Origin: Symbiodinium natans
Taxonomy: Eukaryota; Sar; Dinophyceae; Suessiales; Symbiodiniaceae
Reading direction: 5' to 3'
NCBI GenBank assembly: GCA_905221605.1
Contig: CAJNDS010000569.1
Location: forward strand, 528,514-592,513
DNA length: 64,000 nucleotides
Shown here: positions 23,201 through 30,360 of the stretch, piece after piece
How positions within the stretch are numbered: the stretch's first letter is position 1
Layout of the letters: every line of letters begins with the position of its first letter
The notes under the pieces: generated by a model
Database searches by the model: none
What the model saw: the letters and a program-made list of their open reading frames with translations, nothing else
What the model was told of the DNA's origin: nothing
Translations under genes and position numbers: made by a program

Positions 23201-25179
23201 GATGTTCAAACGCGGCGCCCACTCCCAAAAGTCTTGAAGTTCATGTCGTCTCATCGCGAGTTTGGGGAAGCTTTGAGCAAGCTCGCAACGTGCACGTGTG
23301 AGAAGCATGCACAGTCACGAAACGGATGCTTGCCAACAAGAGCCTTGTATACGCACAGACTTGCCCAGGCCATTTTTGATGGTATTCAAAGAATCCATAA
23401 AGATTGCCGGTGATGCGCTCACCATATCGGTGAGGAGTATGCATCAAAGCGCATTTTTCCTACGGGAGGCGGACAGATATTGTACTCCCGCGGTCACTCG
23501 TGCGTGAAGCTGGCGTACGTGTGAAAACCTTGCTTCCCAAAGTACACTCGAGCAATCGCTGTGTGACAGCGCTGTCGGTAGTAATTTCGTGCCGTGCCAT
23601 GGATAGCAGACAGAGATGATCAGAGCAAGAGTTTCGGATCAACTTCGCTCAGAGATGATCTGAGCAAGAGTTTCGGATCAGCTTCGCTCAGAGATGATCA
23701 GAGCAAGAGTTTCGGATCAACTTCGCTCAGAGATGATCAGAGCAAGAGTTTCGGATCAACTTCGCTCAGAGATGATCTGAGCAAGAGTTTCGGATCAGCT
23801 TCGCTCAGAGATGATCTGAGCAAGAGTTTCGGATCAGCTTCGCTCAGAGATGATCAGAGCAAGAGTTTCGGATCAACTTCGCTCAGAGATGATCAGAGCA
23901 AGAGTTCCGGATCAGCTTCGCTCAGAGTTGGTCAGAGCAATGAGGATGACAACTCAATGTCGAAAGGGGGTGTGAAAATGAGCACCGTCAGGTGCGGAAC
24001 TCAGCGACATGGAGTTGTTCACCTACGTCTTTGCTGCATTTAGTTTCCGAACTTCGTTCGCTTACCCCAGATTGCAGCATTGGTATTTACAGCCTGTACT
24101 TCCAACGGTCGCGTTTGGAACGCAATCGTATGTGAGAGTGGCAAACAGTTGTTTGAGCACTCGCCGAATGGCTGAGATACTAAATGTTGTTAGATGAGCC
24201 CAATGACGCTGAACAGACCAGCTCTGTGCACATGTGGCCATGACTCGGGAATCATTGGGCTCAAGGCTCACGATTGATTGCCCGAGTTGCAAGATGTTAT
24301 TCCGAGATAGAATGGACTAAGACGCTATCCTTTTTCCCACGTTGCCGGCAAAACGTTCGTGTGGCTGTGCGGGCGCTAGTAGTCGTCTGTGTGTGTGTGC
24401 GTTACGAGTTTGTTCGTTTCACGTAAGCCCTAAACCCTCAACCCTAAACCCTCAACCCTAAACCCTTCAGATTGCCCTGTGGAAGCTCCTCCATCTCGGC
24501 GGCCACGTCCACGCTGGCTGGTGGCTCCGAAATCGGCATCGTGCCGGCAGGTGCAGGCTTCTCCTGTGGATGATTTGGGGCTTCGGCCTTGTGGGGGCTG
24601 TATTCGTAAGTTCCCCTATAATGACTACCCCTTCTGGTTCCCGCCCCCCAGAATTAAGGTTAGTTAGGGATGATTAAGCCTAACTAGGGTTATTTAAAGG
24701 GGGGGGAACGTAGGGGGCTGGTATGGAGGGGGTGATGCTTCATGGGGTTTTAGGGCACCTCTGTTTGCTAAGGCCCTGTGTGCAGGCCCGTCCTCTTCCT
24801 CCTCCGACTTCTTCAAGGATTGCAGGAACTTCTTCGCCTCCGAGCTGTTGGCAAGAAGGGGGGGCGGTGAGGCATACAGCCGAACGCCTGATTCTGGTCT
24901 TGGAGAAGTATCGACTTAGGAAACGACTGCTGGCATGGTCCCTTTGGAGGTTCCTCTTGTACTTAGCGTACAGACGATGAGTTTGGAGAGGTTGGGCCTT
25001 CGGGTTTAGTGTTGGGATGCTCCCTCTGATATACTAACAGCCCTTAGTAGGGATTATTTCAGGACTGTTGGTTTAAGGGGGAGCATCCCAAGTTTAGCGT
25101 CCAGAGTCGGGCACCAAGGCACTTGCGTCAGGAGGTTGGCCAGGAACTGCTCTCGGTCGCTGGCCTGGCCCGCGTCAGC
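14225..25179 (-). CDS. Unrecognised gene interrupted by a copia element
   Basis: Proposed minus-strand exons. 25179-25096: GQASDREQFLANLLTQVPWC. About 24990-24888: KYKRNLQRDHASSRFLSRY. 24844-24777: SSEAKKFLQSLKKSEEEEDG. About 24597-24464: PISEPPASVDVAAEMEELPQ. 16243-16191: MSADGFWGQPGQRYSDL. 16153-16094: ALLRRLFDTYPQLRAFASNR. About 15900-15770: GPYAAASAAFEAEGILICF. 15701-15591: SCSQRLDSEALSISSLRSL. 15462-15372: SGNLQQVLERLEAPPKS. About 14478-14388: RLSTPVESLAAALAGWL. About 14310-14225: LLRGRLALELRLLGFGMS, then TAA. Phases match at 24888/24844 (GC-AG, 43 bp), 24464/16243, 16191/16153, 15770/15701 and 15591/15462. The acidic-lysine stretch suggests a flexible linker. Whether all exons belong to one gene is inferred; no family recognised. 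Confidence 0.55.
15702..15769 (-). other. Candidate GC-AG intron made by a telomeric insertion
   Basis: A 36-bp TTTAGGG tract is flanked by a perfect 32-bp direct repeat (15693-15724 and 15761-15792). On the minus strand each copy contains AAAG followed by GCATTATCA. Splicing at AG/GC of the two copies removes exactly 68 bp and restores the reading frame (RSGK joined to ALSCSQ). Confidence 0.7.
16154..16190 (-). other. 37-bp telomeric micro-intron
   Basis: Minus strand: exon ending TTG, then GTACGTTCCTG, two and a half AACCCTA units, TTTGCAG, then exon GCC. It is GT-AG with phase 0 on both sides and both flanking exons are codon-like. Confidence 0.65.
16323..16775 (+). repeat. 5' LTR
   Basis: Starts TGTGAAAATGAGC and ends GTTTCACG, so the termini form a short inverted repeat. 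It matches 23971-24423 in length and, by eye, at every base. Confidence 0.92.
16776..16793 (+). promoter_or_regulatory. Primer-binding site (initiator Met tRNA type)
   Basis: TGGTAGCGGAGCGCCGC directly follows the 5' LTR. Its start resembles the TGGTATCAGAGC class of initiator-methionine sites common in copia elements. Confidence 0.7.
16834..17337 (+). CDS. Copia ORF1, N-terminal Gag segment
   Basis: A 167-residue frame starting MAERGPRRQRR. It has a glycine/glutamine-rich first half, then a likely helical segment (MSQQQMMQLIQSLMGQIENM) with repeated MSQQQ, suiting self-association of a Gag protein. It ends at TAA and overlaps the next frame (17306-23413) by about 30 bases, with that frame shifted by +1. 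The zinc knuckles lie in the second frame, so both are probably needed for a complete Gag. Translation of the second frame could depend on a frameshift near the TAA or on re-initiation at ATG 17318. Confidence 0.75.
   Translation: MAERGPRRQRRLMPGESPPDPGASASSATGLGAGQGQGPLVGGQGFGQSGVQGGVGGEAWAQYMGMASQVPLPSSASISSPSSVGRPQNAQQTQHVQHRPNQNTVAAESARQLPLPTEGMSQQQMMQLIQSLMGQIENMSRRMEHMSQQQARFVPQTFGEQYGGFGW
17306..23413 (+). CDS. Copia Gag-Pol polyprotein
   Basis: Open for 2035 codons; the first codon at 17306 is TTG and the first ATG is 17318. Residues about 60-290 look like the copia Gag body. Two CCHC zinc knuckles begin at C295 and C317, followed by a lysine/glycine tract. The aspartic protease motif DSGA is at 507-510. 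The integrase has an HHCC zinc site from H667 and catalytic D710, D779 and E814. Reverse transcriptase shows FDVSHAF at 1374 and YVDD at 1463. RNase H residues are D1650, E1694 and D1732. All expected catalytic residues are present with no stop or frameshift, so the element may be active. About 230 extra residues follow RNase H, longer than usual for copia. Confidence 0.93.
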   Translation: MANSMVGLGGNSVPLDVFAKAEKWLPSVPKPAVDGWKTREQEISGYQDFLVDLRAWAALASSEFAAEIDQASRWHSEIIMATLTKPQQVRSTRLLSILKSAFSGHGRTENLIRAFQAGIGFAGVPLKAYSDNGYELLRILTMEYSLQSRTEAIALRTELMSKVCRPHDKDTTSMTVISDTVRCVDVETSKYAKLLATLPSSVDQSGLNVTDSDCHLMLLRNLPQECRQYCLLHAAGETYASVRTAALRFERQKRLYDDFSAVKALKGVVETYDMTVTDHEGMEYADVSAMQKKKCLKCGKSNHMAEQCSTDMTKVQCFKCNQKGHISLNCKQKGKGTSAADGNNRDGRNANSGEGKGGKSKGKTKDKGKAKGKGKKGKMNEISEQGEQEEWEDSVQQWWFDESESAGAHADSADGTAVASMIMLSPVFAVEGCSIDDALEGPSERNAHDVLASVEEPCSEPGLDASGENQDLAWLVPAGHAQPCRGLKPLLSELHGENQSYEWWLLDSGAAVSVLSKRCKNIFDFQSERLPVGKFAAANGSAVEMVDVGMCQVFVEVLNAQSQPSVMQAGMKVYVGDTQHNILSTGRLTECGWSVWLEKGKHEVKHESSECWMAQVVEFGGCPWVRLRARMPDEGQGSGRSPRSPTAGTSSLPVDTVTSVEDQLLQHRAQGHFPFHPRCVQCQTSRSVFQHRRKREDTEQRRMSTEVVADFFFVSTRGEVTDEGQSDSFRFLVISERATSSVGCVYVGRDVVEARQGVVAWLNEFGLQSSEASVVLTTDSEGAVSKLVAGACEGYSFIVRKAAPQAHETVGVAERHVRTMREALQVLRADLQQQGVDIVFEPSSVESAFRYLCMAYNRFALVQGSKQTPYELAVGRDMTKPVFAPYGATVLAEVPDSVRTLAPNMPRFVQAAFLFPSQTSTGISVSARVVVKGIASVKVFRAKNIKLVHPFSWDCSLCPSRFRLIVAETGDEVPNPVVPRVLPKGANMSLKCPSSGPPAEWVREHGFSDHCNACNGLKQRGSRKGLVHSRACCKRYEAWLRESVKFSTPEELGHPESSRSSWDTSRTVSESPEVQNKSKADPLFRKRGKQPDEHEMHNEPATKVQVQEEPLDQNPFEDEPLPQVKGGEKRKAEEHEMLQADEGQKLTGKRSAETRVQDLDHGTRASDGSAMSSHEHDSLPVEGQHVAAHEHEDMLVDPCLIGLCTRSSMPLNSERVSSDEHFFPEVSSLCFETSAPAVCEEVMFGNHALSVWKPSYAIDDSTGHRLDGTLTHKGMVTEVADLAACEAGDLLTEEQMKDLVQGDPRFRVIGSRWVTTDKSTAQGPAVRARIVIKDIARGADSARHMNVSTPTPSSEALRIALATAAYHQMMVSTFDVSHAFMHTPIRHRVVIIRLPRSVSGKKGEAMYLWLNRVLNGLRCASGDWLSFLSEIVEAVGLASDLLEPCLFTGRSFSSFRPVLVIVYVDDIMICFEATRDRDEVTAALRKHVPLKETGFIGGASVGGRVKFIGRDIFRVKGSWQLLVRIPPHYLNDTFKEYGISKASSAIPDVSTHVEKASKTGEKAEPLSSETYQRFRRALGKISWMAQTREDLKAHIAILSLGQSQPTQHHEAALRAFRWLFGDMDVALGLPALTETACASDNSLEIRVFVDASHAPLRSTCRRGISGSVAFVFESMIKSFSRHQGSIALSSCESELIGIQTAAQEAVALRKTVARIAETLGLEGTPSVRMITDSRAATDLVRGSDLPRRSRHIEIKIQWIKELVEQNILELEWQPGESNCADMLTKCLDTSSFLKHRHEIGFEKIQAPLESLCAICDEDGADMLVIEVCCSQDSALRKVCRKSKITSYLGISKAAEARSTGQGIVASIAQHRELNPRGWVHIHVASPCASEIGLSDFREEEIRGQAFAMLEPIVKNTKSFLQVADSISWEWPLETHLWKFVNIPDIRSQLKLHHESHVHLCMTGLVDVQTRRPLPKVLKFMSSHREFGEALSKLATCTCEKHAQSRNGCLPTRALYTHRLAQAIFDGIQRIHKDCR
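22730..23413 (+). other. Extra C-terminal domain of the copia polyprotein
   Basis: Residues about 1808-2035, beyond RNase H. Visible landmarks are VIEVCCSQDSAL (around E1826), HIHVASPCASE (P1886-C1887), EWPL and a late cysteine/histidine cluster (TCTCEKH). The first two are arranged like motif I and the PC motif of cytosine-5 methyltransferases, but the match is faint and typical flanking motifs were not located. Confidence 0.4.
23612..23940 (+). repeat. 39-bp tandem repeat before the 3' LTR
   Basis: Eight units and a partial ninth of AGAGATGATCAGAGCAAG... with few substitutions. The period is divisible by three and one frame reads RDDQSKSFGSTSL over and over (open 23594-24043). It lies between the pol stop and the polypurine tract. 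Confidence 0.9.
23962..23970 (+). promoter_or_regulatory. Polypurine tract
   Basis: GAAAGGGGG immediately precedes the 3' LTR, as needed for plus-strand priming. Confidence 0.75.
23971..24423 (+). repeat. 3' LTR
   Basis: 453 bp, same ends and by eye the same sequence as the 5' LTR. It is followed by TAAGC and CCCTAAA-type repeats. Confidence 0.92.
25011..25092. repeat. MITE-like family A element
   Basis: Ends TTGGGATGTTCCCCC and its complement around an ACTAACAGTCC hairpin. Other copies: about 1019-1103, 6833-6913, 14542-14612, 28227-28338, 30163-30259, 31995-32074, 40794-40897, 58002-58111 and 62958-63104. This one lies in an intron between two exons (25179-25096 and 24990-24888). Confidence 0.85.
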
Positions 25180-25505
25180 CTGTCATATACTTGGATGTTT
25201 ATGGTACCCATTAGCCAATCATAACTGTACTCATAACCCATATCAGGGCACTTCTAAGGGGCCTAGAATTGCGTCATAAGTACAGTTCTGACGGGTTCAA
25301 GAAGTAAAGAAGTTCCATGAACCTCCGACTAGGGCAGCTTGAGATTCCGGAAGCCCTGAACCTTTTTGTGCCCAGTTCACCTTGAACCCTAAACCCTTGT
25401 GAGCCCCGACCGTAAACACTAAAACCGAAACCCTAAACCCCAAACCCTAAACCCTAAACCCTAAACCCTAAACCCTGAACCTTAGACAGCCTTCAGGCCC
25501 AACTC

Positions 25506-25570
25506 CACACGTGGGTGCCGGCCTTCTGGACCAGTGCAGCTGCTACGACGAAGGCTTCCCTAGGGATCCT
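25506..25570 (-). CDS. Exon, product unknown
   Basis: After GGATCCCTAG the minus strand reads EAFVVAAALVQKAGTH, with GTGTGG as a possible donor. No family recognised. Confidence 0.45.
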
Positions 25571-26294
25571 TGTTGCACACAGCATGTGGGTTTAGGGTTT
25601 AGGGTTTTTTCTTCCTGTGTCGATAGAACTGTTAAGCTTTGTGTAAGCCCTACACCCTGGTTCCTGTGCTGGCTGATAACCCTAAACTTATTTGCTTCTT
25701 CCAACCCACGCTGTGCCTAAACCTGTAAAAGCCCTTCAAAACCCTAACCCTAAGATCAAAACCCTACGAGCCCTGAAGCCTTAAACCTAGGCTTGAGCGG
25801 GGGAGTCAGTTGTTTTGGGGGCTTAGCGATTGGGGAGGAATTTTTCGTGGAGGGTTTAGGGTGTAGGGATGTCCCATGTTCGGGGTTTGATCTGCACCAA
25901 CTTGGGTTGCCATCGCGGGCCGTCCTTCGTTCAGGGTACCACCAACTGGGGCATCACGTAATTAATTTAGGACGACATTGAGGGGTTCAGGGCTACAGCA
26001 CGCACTCCGAACTTGAAAGGCATGAGGGTCGAAACTGCAAAAACCCTAGACCCTTCTTGCTAAGCCACCACGAGATGGTGTGAGTGGGACCTACATGCGC
26101 GATTTCATGACTCAACCCCAGAAATCCCTCCAAGCCCTAGACCAAAGTCCCTCCAAGCAATAGGTTGATGCCCTCCTGCAACCCGCAAAGCGCGCAAAGG
26201 ACTAAGGGTGCCCTTCATTGTAAGCCCTGAGAACCCATAACAACACAGCCTAGCATTCCCTCAAAAAAAGCCCAATTTTCTTCGGAGTCCTTAG

Positions 26295-26365
26295 TACTAT
26301 GACCCTAAACAACTCAGAGCCAACACATTGCAAAGTTGCAGGTCGCCAAGGGTGGTGCTGCCCAC
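26295..26365 (-). CDS. Exon, product unknown
   Basis: Acceptor CTGCTGCCACAG, then VGSTTLGDLQLCNVLAL on the minus strand. The spacing faintly recalls the C-terminal helix of glutathione S-transferases (T-x-x-D-L), but there is no supporting partner exon. Confidence 0.4.
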
Positions 26366-26768
26366 CTGTGGCAGCAGCGGAGGTTTTAGGAGTTGCTTTT
26401 TTTTTTTGTTTTTTTTTTCATTTTGTTGCCCCCCATTTGTTTTTCCGATTTCGATGGTTCTTCCTTTGCAGCCTCCGAGGACTCTTGCGAACCCAGGAGA
26501 CACTATAAGTGCACGGAAGTGTCCATCCGGAAGCTGACCGATGAGCGAGTCTCATCTTGGAAGCGACGTGCACCACAATCATGCTTATCGTGTTTCTGCC
26601 CCCCCCCCCCGAGATGAACGAGCACATCTTATGCAACTCGAGGATGCGCTACCTGATGGTGTTGAGTTCAGGGAAGTGCCAAGACGACCGCAATCAGCAT
26701 CAACCAAACTTCTTTGTGCAGGGTTTAGTTTAGGGTCCAGAGGGGTCGAAGCCAAACTTCTTTCTCAC

Positions 26769-26872
26769 GTTGTTCAGGGGTTTAGAGGGGTCAAACCTCT
26801 GCGTGTCAACGGCCTGGAACTCCACATCGTCGAGCATGGGAAGGAAGCGCTGGAGGAACTGCTCCAGGGGGT
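26769..26872 (-). CDS. Exon, product unknown
   Basis: Acceptor GGCTCCTAG, reading LEQFLQRFLPMLDDVEFQAV then DTQRFDPSKPLNN, and the donor GTGAGA. A strong coding look with clear splice sites at both ends. Shortly downstream the words AAAGAAGTTTGG occur twice around a small telomeric tract (about 26708-26760). Confidence 0.6.
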
Positions 26873-27461
26873 CTAGGAGCCTTCAGTATGAACCAGGGCT
26901 TCGACTCTCACAACTAAGGCGGCGGTGGTCACATGCCAGAGGACTCCAGCACACCATGTGCATCCATCCAGGGGCTCAAGAAGCGACTAGACCCTGCAAC
27001 CAGACATGTAGCAACAGAATACACGCTGGTGTGCCACATGCTTCGCCTCCTGCATGGAAGTTATCCATGGGCTAGATCGACGTGGCCTCCATCCCTCTAC
27101 TACCAGCACGGTGGCCGTTGCAAGTGCTGCCTGCGCCGGAGCTTCAGTTAGGGGTTTCCGGGGATCGCCCACCTCTCCCAGCCTGGGCCTGCAATTAGAC
27201 TGTCTGTTGTCCACGGTAAAGCGTAGGCCCTAAAGGCTGTGCTAGCATGTGTAGCGGTTTAGGACCTGGTTCCCCACCAAACAGCAGAAAGCATAAGACA
27301 TGGGCTTACACCCCCCTTTCTCACAGCCCCCTCTGGATCTTCCTGACAACCCCAAACCCTAAACCCATTTAATTCTTTTAAGCACGGAAATTTTGAATCC
27401 TAAACCCCAAACCCTAAACCCCAAACCCCAAACCCTAAACCCTAAACCCTAAACCCCATGA

Positions 27462-27530
27462 GCCCCAGGGGCTGGCCGATCATCTTCTCAGCCATGGCCG
27501 CCTCCGCAGGCTCAGAAGCTCCCCAACAGG
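27462..27530 (-). CDS. Exon, product unknown
   Basis: The minus strand reads SEPAEAAMAEKMIGQPLGLM, then GG and GTTTAGGG, so the donor is again supplied by a telomeric tract. Confidence 0.45.
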
Positions 27531-27539
27531 CGGGATTTG

Positions 27540-27667
27540 GGGTTTAGGTTTAGGGTTTAGGGCTAGGGTTTAGGGTTTAGGGTTGAGGGTTTAGGGTTGA
27601 GGGTTTAGGGTTTAGGGTTTAGGGTTTAGGGTTTAGGGTTTAGGGTTTAGGGTTTAGGGTTTAGGGA
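27540..27667. repeat. Interstitial telomeric array (TTTAGGG)n
   Basis: About 17 TTTAGGG units with scattered variants (TTGAGGG, GCTAGGG). Confidence 0.95.
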
Positions 27668-27829
27668 TGGTTGTATGGCTTAAGGGTTCCCGGGTTCTCC
27701 TCACGATAAGGTGCTTACTGCACTTTTAGTTTTAAGTATCAGCATGTTCGGGGATTTCAGGGAGAGGCTGAAAACTGGACAATATGCTTCCCTAAACCCT
27801 AAACCCTAAACCCTAGACCCTAGAAACCT

Positions 27830-27983
27830 TGGGTGAGAACTACCCTGAAACCTGCAAGTAGGTAAGCGGGAGCCAGAAAAGCACCCTCCAGGTTGGCAGC
27901 TTGCGCTCTGTAGGAACCCTCCTTGGGAAATCTTGGCAAGAAGATGCTCTCAGGCCCCAGAAGGATGTATAAAGTGGAATATC
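27830..27983 (-). CDS. Exon, product unknown
   Basis: The acceptor is the AG of a telomeric unit (GGGTTTAG, then GATATTCC). The minus strand reads LYILLGPESIFLPRFPKEGS, YRAQAANLEGAFLAPAYLLA. No family recognised; a good coding reading over about 45 codons. Confidence 0.55.
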
Positions 27984-28014
27984 CTAAACCCTAAACCCTA
28001 TACCCTAAACCCTA

Positions 28015-28085
28015 GATCTGCAACAAAGTCCTGACAGCCCCAGCCCTGGCCTCGTATACGGCTTTGGGCCAGACTTTTGTTAAAC
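28015..28085 (-). CDS. Exon, product unknown
   Basis: The minus strand reads VWPKAVYEARAGAVRTLLQ, then a CAG/AT border before a telomeric tract. Confidence 0.45.
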
Positions 28086-28424
28086 GAGAACGTCCCTATT
28101 GCGTGAATCGCGACGGTTTAGGATTTAGGGTTTAGGGTTTAGGGTTTAGGGTTTAGGGTACGTAGCATTCCCACAAGCCTGGCGGATCCTCAGAGCAAGA
28201 AGCCAAAAGTCTTGAATACCTGAATGACACATGTCCCCCCTTATACTAACAGCTCCTTAAAGAGGGATGATAATAGGGGATACTAGAATCCCTAATAGGA
28301 CTGTTAGTATAAGGTATTTTCAGGGGGAACATCCCAACATGCAAAGCATCAATCATCCCCACCCCCCCAAACCCTAAACCCTAAACCCCAAACCCCAAAC
28401 CCTGAACATCCCTAAACCCTAAAC

Positions 28425-28512
28425 CTCCGGACTCTTCTTTGCAGCCTGAGGCAGGGAAAACTCGGAGGCCAAGTGATCGAGAAAGCCGCGCGCCTGCCCG
28501 GCGATCCCGCTT
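28425..28512 (-). CDS. Exon between a MITE and a telomeric tract
   Basis: The minus strand reads SSGIAGQARGFLDHLASEFS then LPQAAKKSPE. Its 5' border is the end of a family B element (AATAGTAG). Its 3' border is GAG then GTTTAGGG. A further exon on the other side of the family B element (28650-28715) reads LSELKESLAGDGAWFRHCC. Confidence 0.55.
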
Positions 28513-28513
28513 G

Positions 28514-28648
28514 AGGCTACTATTTGCTTAAGAACTCCCCCCCCCCCAAAAAAAAAAACATAGACATATTCTTCCTTACAAGGGTAATATAGGGATTATT
28601 ATCTTCATTATCTTCTATTTTTTTGGGATTCTTAAGCAAGTATAGGAG
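28514..28648. repeat. Family B MITE-like element between two exons
   Basis: Full-length copy with ends CTATTTGCTTAAGAAC and CTTAAGCAAGTATAGG, centre of poly-C/poly-A and AT-rich DNA. It separates two codon-like minus exons, so it probably makes up most of an intron. Confidence 0.7.
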
Positions 28649-28760
28649 GGTGTTGCTACAACAGTGTCGGAACCATGCACCATCACCTGCTAGAGACTCC
28701 TTCAGTTCAGACAGTGAACCCTAAACCCTATCAACCTTATGAAACCTATCAACCCTATAA

Positions 28761-28831
28761 ACCTAAACCCTAAACCCTAAACCCTAAACCCTAAACCCTA
28801 AACCCTAAACCCTAAACCCTAAACCCTAAAA
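28761..28831. repeat. Interstitial telomeric array (CCCTAAA)n
   Basis: Ten near-perfect CCCTAAA units lying between two exons. Confidence 0.95.
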
Positions 28832-28837
28832 CCTAAC

Positions 28838-28952
28838 AACCCCTGGCCCGAAACACTTTCTGCCAGTAGGCCCGGAGACGCCTGTGGAAGGAATTCGGCA
28901 AAGCGGCCCAGCAGGTCTTGGAGCACAGCCAACCTCTGGGCAGGCTTGGGCT
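28838..28952 (-). CDS. Exon, product unknown
   Basis: The minus strand reads QRLAVLQDLLGRFAEFLPQA then SPGLLAESVSGQG. Amphipathic helix-like. Likely in the same gene as the exons at 28650-28715 and 28425-28512. Confidence 0.55.
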
Positions 28953-29194
28953 TCGGGTTTTTATTGGGCTGACATAGCGCTTTTTGTTTCATTAGGGTTT
29001 AGGGTTTAGGGTTTCGGGTTCAGGGTTATATCGGGTTCCACACAAAGATGATAGCAAAAAACCAAGGAAGATGGGCTCCTGGACATGTGCCTTCACATGC
29101 TCCCGGGGGGGGGGGGGGGGGGGCTCTTAAAGTAGCATGGGATGAGTAGAATATATAAACCCTAAACCCTAAACCCTAGACCCTAAACCCTAAA

Positions 29195-29312
29195 ATACTT
29201 CGATAGGTGCCTTGGCTCCTGGCATGTTGCCAGCAATTGCATCTGATTCTCGTCACTTGCAACCGCAACTGGGTGGCCATTTGCCCGGGGGTGCCACACT
29301 ACCGTGATTGTT
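29195..29312 (-). CDS. WD40-like exon
   Basis: The minus strand reads TVVWHPRANGHPVAVASDEN then QMQLLATCQEPRHLSK. The pattern V-V-W-H-P, then A-V-A-S-D-E-N-Q-M-Q-L-L, matches the strand order of a WD40 blade. Only one blade is visible, so the protein's role is unknown. Confidence 0.45.
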
Positions 29313-29445
29313 TTCAGTGCGGGGTTCAGGCTGTTGCAGAGTTTTAGTCTGGGTTTTTCTGCTTCGGATTTTAAGGTTCACAATATCTTGAGTTCTTGGT
29401 GTAGGTTCTCGGCTTTACGGGTTGTTCAGGGTTTGAAGAAGGTTT

Positions 29446-29555
29446 CATGACACGCAGGAAGGCAGCAGCACGTGGGGCGTGGCGTCTAGCAGAGCGAGGA
29501 AGTCAGTCAGCAGCTCCGGAATGGTTGGCTCAGATGATGGGGCGGTGCTCCTGAA
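29446..29555 (-). CDS. Exon, product unknown
   Basis: Acceptor CGCATTTCAG, reading SEPTIPELLTDFLALLDATP then HVLLPSC, and donor GTGTCA. Confidence 0.5.
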
Positions 29556-29759
29556 ATGCGGGGAACCCCATGTTTAAATAGGGCTTCGGGGAAAGTCTCG
29601 TCCCCAAACCCACATGCAACCCCAAAAACCTGCAAATTCGTGCTGTAGGCCAGAACCCTCAAACTGTCAGGTATAACCCCCAAAAGTCATAGGACATGGG
29701 AAACCCAGGTTACCAAGAAACCCTAAACCCTAAACCCTAAACCCTAAACCCTAAACCGT

Positions 29760-29868
29760 AGAGTCGGCTCAAAGCAAAGTCTCCCCACAAGGCCGTGTTC
29801 AGGCTCAGCAGTTTCCAGCTCTGCATTGGAGCGCCGGTCTGCAGCTGCACCCCTTGGAGCCAGCGGTT
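29760..29868 (-). CDS. Exon, product unknown
   Basis: The minus strand reads WLQGVQLQTGAPMQSWKLLS then LNTALWGDFALSRL. Tryptophan-rich and codon-like, with a telomeric tract on each side. Confidence 0.5.
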
Positions 29869-30360
29869 TAGGGTTTATAATAGGGTATAGGGTCTCGGGT
29901 ATAGGGTTTAGGGTTGAGGGTTCAGGGTTTAGGGTTATCTGATTTGTTCATCCGAAACCCCCCTCTTCCTGTCCCTTTCCCCATGCCTCAAAATCATTCT
30001 GAACAAACGATCTGTAAAGATCTGCAATATGGGCACACTATGTGTGGTACATTCTCGGAAGTCAGCTGCAAGGCACTTGGTGGCCCCCAGCGCCTCCCCG
30101 AGGTGAGTTTGAAAGGCATCAGAAAGAGTTGCCTACAATGTTTTTTAGAAAGGCGTAGACTTGAGATGTCCCCCTTTGGCTAACAGTCCTTAAAAGGGGC
30201 TATGCTGGGCGGTGATAGAATCCCTATCAAGGACTGTTAGTAAGGGGGAACATCCCAAGGGTAGATAATCCACGAAGGTTTCCGAGCTACCTCCCCTCAG
30301 GTGTGTGCAGGCTTCGCTACGCGCTGTAAACTCGAAGCCCAGCCCCCCCCCAAAAAAAAG

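Larger units (their letters stand above)
16323..24423 (+). mobile_element. Full-length Ty1/copia LTR retrotransposon
   Basis: Two 453-bp LTRs, identical by eye, flank an internal region with primer-binding site, gag, a long pol frame in copia order (protease, integrase, reverse transcriptase, RNase H) and a polypurine tract. Flanking bases TAAAC (16318-16322) and TAAGC (24424-24428) could be an imperfect 5-bp target duplication. It sits in CCCTAAA repeats inside an intron of a minus-strand gene, so it is antisense to its host. Identical LTRs and the long open pol frame point to a recent insertion. Confidence 0.95.
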
